Below are positions 34,401 to 46,400 of a stretch of DNA of 64,000 nucleotides, piece by piece; the first letter of the stretch is position 1, and each line of letters starts with the position of its first letter. The translations under genes and the position numbers were made by a program. The stretch is from Echinarachnius parma (Eukaryota; Echinodermata; Echinoidea; Clypeasteroida; Echinarachniidae). The stretch is from positions 1-64,000 of the forward strand of contig JBAMJV010008861.1 in the NCBI GenBank assembly GCA_037951105.1. Direction: 5' to 3'. The notes below the pieces were generated by a model. That model searched no databases and was not told the DNA's origin. It worked only from the letters and a program-made list of their open reading frames with translations.

Positions 34401-37400
34401 GGAAACATATTTTTGTGAACTTGTTAATGGAATGGAATACTAAAGATGTTACCTTTCATTTATAAGAAAATTATGTTTGGGTGGTGGTACCCTTACGTTG
34501 CATGAATATGAAATGAATCCCGGGATTTCTTTTCATTCAAATTAAAAATTTAATATCCACATAACATGGAATACTCCTAAAAAATGGAAACTACAAATGT
34601 TTGTGTCATTCACGTAGGATCTATATTGATAATATCTGGGATTTATATTATTTCGTATCTTTGATATTCTTATTTGAATGCTTTACTCAACAGTTATTCT
34701 ATTGGGAACAATAGACGTACTAGCTTTCCAAGGCGTTATCAACAGTTCAATCACCATACCCTGCGAAATACCAGAAGGCTTTGATACTGAATCAGTCAGA
34801 TGGTTCTTCAATGCTTCGACTAAGCCACTTATGACGTACTTTCCTAAAGAAAACTCGATTTTGCCATCTGACCACGATTCTCGTTTTTCTATAACTGACT
34901 CTGAAGGACTCATCATATCACCTTTGAATAAATCTGATTCTGGGGTGTACGAGTGTCGCGTTACATCTACATTGCTAGTGGAAGATGTAGAGTCCGCGTC
35001 CAATCTCACTGTTCTAGGTAAATAGTGGTCCATTTACAAATTGAATAATCACCATAAAATGTATTATGTCACAATACAAACATAATTATAACGATCTAAT
35101 TAGTCAGAATCGGAACTGTTATTTAAGTATTGCATATACTTGCTGAATATATAGTGTACGATGGTCTCATCATTCTTTACATATCCGGTAGGAGTTTGTC
35201 GTTACAACATTATTTTTTTAAAAGGAAGAGACTGGAGTTCATTTCAAACTTTTAGCACAGGTAATGACTGGTACTTTACTTATAGTTTATCTTTCTGCAA
35301 TCGATGTAATTTTTTAAAGCACGTTAACTGAATGTGACGTCATTAGTAAGTTTGTTTTATTACGTTCTAGATGGATGTGTCATTTGGGCGTACAGCCCGC
35401 CTCTCATGGCTACAAGCAGCGGATGTTCATCAGGCGAAGTAATAGCATATGCTCAACAGTGTGACTTTACCTGTCATCAGGGCTACCAGTTAATTGGAGA
35501 TGCCTTTAATGAGTGCCAGGGTGATGGCCAACTAGCAAACGTCCGTCCTTACTGTGAAGGTAACATCCTTAAAAAAAAAAAAATAGTCCAAGCAGCGCTG
35601 GAGCCCTTCCTATGATAGCGATTGTATTTATTAATTGATCACATAACCTTAAAAGTGAATATAAAATACAAGATTTTAAAATATATGTTCTATGTAAACA
35701 CATAGGTACCTACATCTTTTTTTTTATCTTTGCATGAATTTTTATCTTTTTCTTTGCCATGTAGATAGCTTACCATACATTTAACTATTAAACTAATTGA
35801 ATGTAAACATTTATTTGTAAGCTCATTTTGTTCTCATTATAATGAGTACGTCATTGGTATTTTACCTACATACTTGAGTGTTAATGTCCTCTCTTTGTTT
35901 CATGCATTATGTTAGTAATGATCCATCCCTTGTTCTGAATCATCAGATCATGTCGTCGCTTTTTTATTGTTTACCTACCTTCCTGGAAACGTAAATTTGT
36001 AGCATGGGTTCGGAAATTTTAAGTTATTATTCTTAATTTTCTCTCGTTTATTTCATATATATTTCTATATCTCACCCTTTCTCTTTCTCACTATCATCCT
36101 CTTCCTATTGTTTGTGATTGTGGGGGTAATTTACTTTCTATTACCTGTCATTATACCTCTTTTACCCCTTTCCCATTTAACTGTATATTTAATTACCTCT
36201 ATTTCTTTTCCTCCTAATCTCAACTGCATTTCTCCTTTTATTATCTGTAATAACCGTCTCCTACCCCTTCTTTTCAATTTTCATCTATCAATCCATTCAT
36301 ATCCGCCTCTTAATTACACCTCAAATACCTCATATTTCTTTCATTTTCCATTTTCGCTCCGCAATCTATCTCCCCTATATTATACCCTCCACATATTTCG
36401 CCCTTCATTTTTCATTCCCCTACGTTATCACCCCTTCTCTCGGCCCCTCCCTCTCTATATCAACCCTCTCTTACAACACTGCAGAAGTGACCTGTACAAT
36501 CGGCAACCTCTCCTCTCACCTGATCGATAAGAACAAGACCTGTGTAAAGGATGCGCATATTCCTTATGGAACAATTTGTGATTTTGAGTGCACCACTGGT
36601 TACAGCTTAAATGGAAAAGGAACAACGCTGATTACTTGTGACGACGGAGATATTCCCGCTTTTCCACAATGCAATAGTAATAATGAAAACTTCCATTATG
36701 CAATTTGTTTTAAGTAATGAGATATTTAAGTCGTGTAGTTGAAAAAAATATAATATCTAGAGTAACTAGCATACAACGTAAGCGATATGTTTACAATGAA
36801 ATGGAGAACAAATTTCTACTTTTCCTACCCAAAAAATATACAATTTATAACATCGTGTAAAATGATGAATCATTCTCATAATGATTAAAATGTGGATTGT
36901 TAATTGTTATTCTATAAGTATTAATTTGTATTATTACTTTTAATTGCTTTGCTTTCTTGAAATGCTTGAAATGCTATTAATAATTAAGATTTTAATGCAA
37001 ATGTGATTTATGGAATTAAGAACATGACGAAGTAGGCGAATAGTATTACTTTTATACTTTTATGTTGTAATATATAATTTAAGAAAAATAAACAAAATCA
37101 CACATGAGAATGAATATGTCTTTTCATATAATTTTGGGAAAGGTGTCGCTTACAGTAGGTGATCTTAGTTGTTTCCGTTATGATCCATTGTTTACAGGTA
37201 TAATAGTTATTAATTTTTTCTCGCTGCCATTTTAGAGGAATCAGGGCGACAGAATCGTTGGTATATTGCACTCATCGTCATCTTACTGGCGGTTATTGGT
37301 ACTGGAATTGGCGCACTTGTATGGTGGTTCCGCAGAAAAAACGAAGGTATTATATCATTGACTTATATCATCAGGGCATAACAATTCAAAAATCACTGAT

Positions 37401-40400
37401 TTAGTATGTGATATATCTTTGATTATTTCCGAAAGGCGCTAAATCCACTTACCATGAAAATTGAGGTAACGATATCAGCATTAGTAAGCTACGCGAAGTT
37501 GTTAAGAAATACTAATTTCAAGATGAATTAGACAATACAAATTTGAATATGGAACGTTCCATATTCATATTCTCATAGGTATTATTATGTAGAAATTTGG
37601 TCAAGGAAACCTGAAACCTGAAATTTTGGAATTGAAGGGATATTACATGTTGGGTCAAACTGAATTTTAGTAACCCAAACCTGCACCATAACAATACAAA
37701 CACTCCACCATGCTCGAACGTTAAACAGACTTACAAACAACTAAGTAAACAGCCTGTTATCATTAAAAAAAGAGGGCGCTTTCTAAAAGCGAATTCGTTT
37801 AGATAATTTTTTAGAAGAAAAATGTGCATGTGATTAAATGGAGAGATCATCAACAACTAGTAATAAACGTATTTTGTAAAATTAAAAAAAGTATAAGCAT
37901 TTTATTTTTGTTCATCATCGAATAAACCTGGGGCCCCAGGTTTATTCCGATTTGAAATATTTATTGATATTTCAGCTGTTTCTAAACTGATTTTGATCAA
38001 ATAAAGTTTATTCTGTCATTAAAATTGTTTGCTCTTTCAGATTCGACATTAAGTTTGTCATTACCTCACAAAAATATCATTGAAGCGCCCTCTATACTAA
38101 CACTGAACTACGCCTTTAAGATCTGAATACATTTACTTGATTCAAATTGGACAATGATATTGTTCATAGTAAGACAATCACTTGTACCATTGATGAATTC
38201 ACGTATGTGCTCATAATTATGTTTCATATTTTACACCAGACATGGATTACAATGTACTTCTGCGCTTGAACAGTTTTAAAAATAGAATTTAAAAAGTTTG
38301 TGGTACAGCAAACATACTGTCAAGGGTTATTGCCATTGTTTTTATTTCAGTTATTGAATATCTCTGTTGTCATTTAAATTTTTTTTTTTTGTATAAAGAA
38401 GAGATGGTTCATACTGAAGGTCTCATTTATTTGTCTCGTACGCGTCATACCGTTTTACATTTCAGTGTATTCCATAACAAGTTGATGACTGTGCCATATA
38501 AGTGGCCATTATTAGCACTACCATTACTATTATCTTTCGTGATGTTTGTATAGGTTATCGTTGGCACTTTCGTTGTAAATGACTATTAACATAGGCTAAT
38601 ACAAGTCATCGGGGATGTTTATAACAGTTTATATGGATCGTGCATGATGTACCTGACAAAGTATGACAATATGTTAGGTTTTTAACCTAATGCCATGCCT
38701 GGCCTTGTCAACGAGGCTATCGTGTATGTTTATGACATTTTTTTCATTCTAAATACAGAAAGTACTGTGAAGCCTGATGCAGAGGGCAGCGGGAATAGCT
38801 ATCCTTTGATTGCGGTAAATAATATTTCTATAATTTCTCCTCAGTAAAGACATTTTTAAACTGATATTCGTGAGCAAAAAACACACAGTTATTTTGACCG
38901 CTCGAATGTAAAAAATTATGTTGGCGTATGATGTTTATACTGATGGCGTCATATCTAGCATTGCTGGCGTGTATGCATATGTTCCATGTAAAGCGAGGAT
39001 GTAACAGTCTTATGTTATCACTTTATTCTGAATACCTCACTTGTATCGTGTTTGCTATGTAACGTTTGGTTGAAATAAATATTCCTTTGTTGATAAAGAT
39101 ATTTCAACATTATTTATCGCACTTACAAAATTACTTGTTTCAATAATACAGGCGAACGAACAAAAGAATGACCATGCTGACGTGAACATCGACGAAAATA
39201 ATACTGCTCCTTTGATCACAGTAAGGCCTATTTTCTTTATTCTCTAGAAACATATTATTGATATATCAATACATTTTTCTGCCATCCGATTCAACTCCGC
39301 TCGAGTGTGAGCAATTATGATGTGTGGCGTATCCGTTTATTATGTTTAAAACAAAAATCTTATTACTAGGTCATGTGACATTCATTTACTACGGAATTTC
39401 ACACATAGGCGTACCCAGGGGGGGGGGGGGGATTTAACCCCCCCCCCCCCCCCTCCCCCTTTGACCCAAAAATTACTATTTTCAAATTTTAACTGGTCTC
39501 GAGACCAAATTTTAGCGATCTCGACCGTCATATTCGATGATCTCGGCCTCGAAAAGTGCCAAAAACCGTGGTCTCGAAAATGTTGATAATTGTTGGTCTG
39601 GGCTGCGAAACTTTTTCCACGACTACCCCCCCCCCCCCCCCCCCCCCCCCACAGGGTTCTCAACCACTGGGTCTTGGTATCGGTCTCTAAAATTGTGGAC
39701 CGGACCTGGTCTCGGCCTGGAAAATGTCAACAATTCGCGATCTCGACTGTGAAAATATTCTACGACTACCCCCCCCCCCCCCCCCCCCGCTTACCGGATT
39801 CTCAACCACTGGGTCTTTGTCTCGGCCTCGAAAATTGTGGACCAGACCTGGTCTCGGTCGAGAAAATGTTGAAGGTACTTGGTATCGGCTTCGAAATTTT
39901 TCTACGACTACCCCCCACCCCCCCCCCCCCTGACAGAAATTTTGTCTGAAGAACCCCCCCCCCCCTTAAAAAAATCCTGGGTACGCCACTGATTTCACAC
40001 ATCACTCAGTTGTTGCATATGACAAAAAAATTCTCATAGAATCATTTATCAGTTTAATTGGATGAAGGGAGATACTTTTAGTATTTGTAACGGTCTGTAC
40101 GCGATATGTATATATTAATCTTGGAAGGAAAGATGTGTCGCTAATGTGCGCACCGATATACATACTTGTGAATCTGCTTTTTATATTTGTTTTAATATTT
40201 GTTTCATGATTTTTCCTAATCTATTGTAAATATAGTAATTTGTTTAGTAATGTTTGTTTCTTATTATGTTAATAACTTGTAAATATTGTGATCTGCCTTG
40301 ATTTTTTCAATAAAACACACAAATATAAAAAATACTTAAAACAAAATTCCTTTTAAGCTGTGTATTGTTATCAAAGAGTATATTGTTTTTGATAAACATA

Positions 40401-43400
40401 ACAATATAATCAATCTATATCGTTAATTTTGTTTTCTTTAATACCTATTTGGTATCGTGATTTTATTCTTGATTTATCGTAAGTATATAAAATATCAATT
40501 TCAACCGAAAGTTATTTAAATATTTCACCACCATTCCATGTTCTAACAAAATGCCTTTTGTCAATGACACAGACATTTGAAGGTTTCATGGACTTATTGC
40601 GGGGACTACTTGGTGAAAGCTCTGCGGCAATGATAAAGGTATTGCAGACATTACAGCAAGCCGAGTTAAGCAACATGCCGATGCTTTCTAGAATGCAATT
40701 TTGTGTGAATGTAAGTATATAATTGAAACTAGTGAATGGAAATGACACGGCTACCATAACCGCCTTTACTAATTATGGTCTATTTAGGTGACTACTGATT
40801 TAAAATCAGTAAATAATTAAATATACCTTTTTTAAATAGTGAATATGAATTCGTTGGCACAAAGTAGAGGAAGAGAGGCCATGATGATTGAGGGAAGCAT
40901 GCATTTGAGAGCATAATATAAAGTCATATAGAGCGCATGAGCATAAAAAAGAGGGGAGCATAATAATATGACTCGTGTACTCAGCACATAAAGTGTACTC
41001 ATGTGCATTTCGAATCACACAAATGACTTTTTGGCCTGTCGTGTGTTGGTCATGCAATCAATTCCACTTGAAGATCTCATTAAAGGGGAAGGAACTCCTA
41101 GCCTTTTGACTTACTGGATGTGATGAGAGCATAACTCTTGTAATTAGTTTCTAGTCACTTATTTCCTCATGAATATTTCTAATAATGAAAATAATAAATA
41201 TTTTATGGCCCACGTCTGCTTTCAATGCCAACAAGAGGCGGCCATTTCTTCAACTTCTCGCGGTGAAATGACGTGTCAGGCGGAGAACACAATAGCGGAT
41301 TACGATAATGTTATTGTGTTCTCCGCCTGCCACGTCATTTCACCGCGAGTAGTTGAAGAAATGGCCGCCTCCTATGGGCATTGAAAGCAGACGACAGTGG
41401 TCCATAAAATATTGATTATTATTATTCATCTAGAATAGAACACATTAAATTTTCATGGTCAAACGTCAAGGGCATAATGATAAAAATATATATTTAAAAA
41501 AATAAATTTACCTCTCGCCATTCTCGCCGATACGTGGACAACAAAATAGGAGGTGATAATTGCTGCCGTGCATGCGTCGGCATGCACCAAGACGATAATC
41601 GAAAGCGTGCAAACAAATTGTAGGTTCCGTTAAGGACTTCGGGCAGCCTATTTTTACCTCCGCCAACGAATTTGAGCTCAATGTCACGCAAACAACAACA
41701 TTCAAGTGGTGGCGGAGGTATGCACTCCTAGGGTGCACTGAGTCTAGTTTAATATTGTAGCAGAAATCTCGATAAAAAATATTCAAAGCCAGTTCTAGCT
41801 ACCAAGAAGAAGTTCAGCACATGCCAAACTATCAGTGTATTTCAACTATCATGACGATTCCACTTGTGGTTTTCAGTAAGATTCATGTGGACAGTTTTTA
41901 TTTTATCAAAGCAAAATGTGGACATTCTTCTACAAATACAACATTCAGGAACTTCTGAAACGTTCGCATGAGATATATGAGAAACTGTTCGACAAGAAAT
42001 CAAATTTAAAGCGTCACAAACTAACAACCCATTTAGTACATTTCGTGTTAAATTTGCCAGAAACAATTTAGAAGAAGTGACAAGTTCAAGTATGATTGAA
42101 CAAAATCACTTTATCTCATATACAATATAAAACAGCCCATTTCAAACCAATAACAAATTATAACTAAATTTTGAATTCGTCACTTTTGACGAATTAAGGT
42201 ATACGTATCGATTTCTTATGATAAAAGCATGATTCCAAAAATAACTACTCAATCATCATATAAATAATAAATATTATTACATCCCCCGGCAAAAGAAAAA
42301 AACAAAGAAGAAAGAAAAAAGTAAAAACAAATATTGCCTTGGATTCGAACCCACGACAATTAGACAGATCTAGAGTGACAGATTCGTACCACGACACCAG
42401 CCCTTGTTCACTTGACAGAGATAAACAAATGATGGAATATGAGTAAAAGATTGCACTGTGCATTTGCCAATACAAGATATAATGTTAATGCGTGGAAGAC
42501 TTATCATAATTGTATAAATACGCAATATTAACTTTAACGCTCAATATGGTGACCTTATAACATTTACTTGGCATAAATGAGGAATGAATTCGTATCTACA
42601 ACTCATAATCTTCCGAATATTAAAATAAAATTGGGTGTTTGTGGACTTTTAAAAAAGTTATGGCCGAATAAAAAAACAATGTTTTTACCATATTTGGCCA
42701 ATTTGCGTGTGCGTGTAATTTTGACTTTGACGCGCGCATACTCCGTTATTAAGAGTCAACAATGACTCAAATTGATAGGGTGAGTTGAGGGATGTATCAG
42801 GATTGGAAAACATGTGGAAAATCGGCGTTTTTCTTATATATTTGCGTTACGCGCGCAAATACGCGTGGCAGACTAATCACAATTGTATAGAGACACATTA
42901 TAGTTCCTGAATTCATATTATTAGATAATTTCAACCACCGCACTTTTAGAGTATAACCTCAGCTACAACATATCGAAATCTGGGAGAAAATAAACGGAGA
43001 ATAAGCGAGATATGGTCGGAAGTCTGCTGTGATTGATTTCAAAATCGATTAAAATAAGTTAAAATGCGCATTTTCAACTTTAACCGTCGATATGATGACT
43101 TTATAACATTTACTCGGCATAAATGAGGTATGAATTCGTATCTACAACTCATAATCTATCCGAATATTAAAAGAAAATTGGGTGTTTGAGGACTTTTTAA
43201 AAAGTTATGGCCAAATAAAAAAAACAATGGCTCAAAATGATAGGGTGCAGTAAGTATGGCAAAACATGTGAAAAAACGACATTTTCCTGTTCATTTGCGT
43301 TATGCGCGCGGAAATTTTTGAAACGCTTAAAATTGTCTGAAACATATAGTAAATTACTCGGGTTAGGGTTTTGAGCATTTAAAAATTTTTTTTTTTTAAT

Positions 43401-46400
43401 TGACGGACGCATACGCGCGTGTCTCCGAGTGTAATTGCATGCGCATGAGCTTAAAAGATGAATATTGACCTGATAAATATTGATGCGAAATTTGAATTGA
43501 AATTGATATTTCATGACTGAGATATGATTATTAAAATTTGACAAAATGGCGTCTTGATGACGTCATAGTGATGTGACGTCACTGAAAAGCTTCGCAGTTC
43601 TAAGTTAGATCATGATCTATCATCATGTGACGATTCATGACAATTGATTCATGCGATCTTGAGATATGCGACGGACAAAATCGGAAGAATAATAATAATA
43701 CAAATTCGAACGAAATCAATAGGTTATACGTATGATATACGTATAACCTAATTAAGGATACTCATACATACATGTAATATTATACGGTAGAAGAAATGTT
43801 CTCCAATTTTAAATGTTACCTTTCTCGCATTTCGTTATATTTTGACATATTTTTGGCACACCTTATAGTGTTGTTTTAAATAACCGTCATGGTATGTACA
43901 TTACGGAAAATGTGCAATAAGAAATGGTTATTATACAGGGTGTCTCAGAAAGAATGCAACACCTACGATCGTTAATTCCATCAACATCATCGACCAAATG
44001 TCATTGTTGTTTTGTTTGATTGGGTAGAACATTCTTTTTCCAACAAAATGATACCATAAGCATTGATATTGGGTAAGGCGTTTGGATCATAGGGCCATTC
44101 TTCTGAGGCAATGTCGTTTCCTAAATTTGCTACTTTTTTCGTCTCCAGCGATCCTCGGAACACTGAGGCATTCTCGCCCCACGGGGTACTCGATTACGCA
44201 ACATTGTCTTCTTTATCAACGGGAGAGCAGTCATGCGGTTCTTCTGTCTATGGGAGGCCGTGGGGCGAGAAAGTCTCAGTGTTCAGAGGATCGCTGGAGA
44301 CGAAAAAGTAGCAAATTTAGGAAACGACATTGCCTCAGAAAAATGGCCCTAGGATCCAAACGCCTTACCCAAAATCAATGCTTATGGTATCATTTTGTTG
44401 GAAAAAGAATGTTCTACCCAATCAAATAAAAATAATGACATTTGGTCGATGATGTTGATGAAATTAACCATCGTAGGTGTTGCATTCTTTCTGAAGAATT
44501 TGTTGCATTCTTTGCTACTTTTTCGTCTCCAGCGATCCTCTGAACACTGAGACATTCTCGCCCCACGGCCTCCCATTGACAGAAGAACCGCATGACCCCG
44601 TATAAAGAATATTTACGCAACCGTACAGAATAGAGACTTACCAAATATAAAACATAAGAAATTTTGGTGAATAATGAATTTAAGAAATCTAAAAATACAT
44701 ATTTTAAACAGAAGTTTGATAGTGCTAAGAGTAATATGAAGCACACTTGGACTATGCTCTCACTTTCCATGATTATAATACAAGATCTGCATCGAACTAT
44801 CATTTACCTAAAGTTCGAACAATGGTTTATAAACATTCTATATTTTATAAACGTATTATGATTAGGAATTACGTCACTTTAGAAATACACAGAAGTCCAA
44901 CTCTCAATACTTTTAAACGAAAACTCACAGCACTGTTTTTGTTACAGAATGTATAGATATGCAATGGTTAGGGCATGTATTTGTGTTTGTGTGGGTATGT
45001 ACTCGAGTGTGTGAATTTGTATGTATAGGATATAGGCTGCATTTATAGGATACCTTGTTTGCAATATATGTAATATATTTTTGGATCTTAAAGTGTCTTT
45101 TGGTTTAATTCCACTTACACTACAATATTTACTTTCTTAATCGGGGTCAACACCATATAAGGCTTCTGCACTTTTAACTTGGCCCCACATTCTCAATTGA
45201 TTTAATTTGCTATTTAATTATGTTTGATATTTATTTTGTAAAACTTACATTATATAACAAATAGTTTAGGTATTGTATCTTCTGATGTTTTTTTAAAGAA
45301 GAATGTAAATAAACTGAAACAAAATGAAATAATAATGCATAACTTCACGCGTCTTGGATGTAAATTGATACATATACATCGACTTGGATGAAACTTATCA
45401 TGATCTCTTGTATTGTGAAAGCCCAAATGTTGTCCAAAAAGATGATTGCACAAAGTTACATTATCTTATATGCAACGTAGCAAGTTATGTACCAAAATAA
45501 AGGTCCAATCAAGGTCAATCGATTATGCATGTAACATTTTATTGGGTGGAAAAGATTTTTCTTCAATTACAATATTGGAATAGTACTTTTTCGGTCTCAT
45601 TTTGGTCATATTTTAACCCACTTGTTTGACACACCTACATAATTGTTTTAAAACAGGAAATGTGGAGTCCTGGTAACATTTATTTTGTTTAATGTTTACC
45701 TTCATGTGTGTTGGATGTCAATTCGTAACAATATTTTGACTTGAATCAAATTTGTCATGATTTCTTGAAAAAAAAACACTCAGTGTAACGTTTACGGGCC
45801 CAGTTCAAAACACACGGCCATATACGTTTGACAATCTTGCACATTCTAAATGTAATAAAAACATAAGGTGTTGTACAAAACAATATTATCAATCTAAAGC
45901 GAAGTAACATAAGCATTTTATGTGGACTTTATATCTTGGTTGATAAGAAGAAAAAAAAGGAAGTTAAGCGGGACCAGTACTTCGCTCTTGAAGAAACCTT
46001 ACAATTAGCTATTTAATTATACATTTGATTATGTTCATGTTATCAATTAATCACTGGAATATGAACAGTTCTGTTGTAACTTGGATCCAGTGTGTAATAA
46101 TTATATTGATTGATTTATTTCAGAAAGCAGTTGCTAAGGAATCGGTACTTGACGCCTTTGTCTGGTATGTTGCTGAAATTGTCCGGTGCATAGACCAATT
46201 AAGTCCGAGGTTGGCTCTTGAACTAACATCCGACATCATATTATCCGCGGAGTACATCACATCAGAAGGTTCGAAGAAGACTGCATCAGTTTTTTCTCTT
46301 GAACAAACAGATGACAGCGGGACTGACATGAATAAGGTAGTTATATTCGCTGTTTGGGAACAGAACCCAATACATGTTCAATGTCAGCAATGTATAATGA

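Noticed and set aside
36108-36530. 140-codon plus-strand frame
   Set aside because: Arises from the long pyrimidine-rich intron tract and runs out of frame into the sushi-2 exon.
42335-42412. Functional tRNA gene
   Set aside because: Box B is perfect but box A is weak and the acceptor and anticodon arms do not pair properly.
44082-44429. 115-codon plus frame and its minus-strand counterparts
   Set aside because: Sits in a palindromic element; the same peptide (G-R-G-A-R-K/M-S-Q-C-S) is read from both arms.
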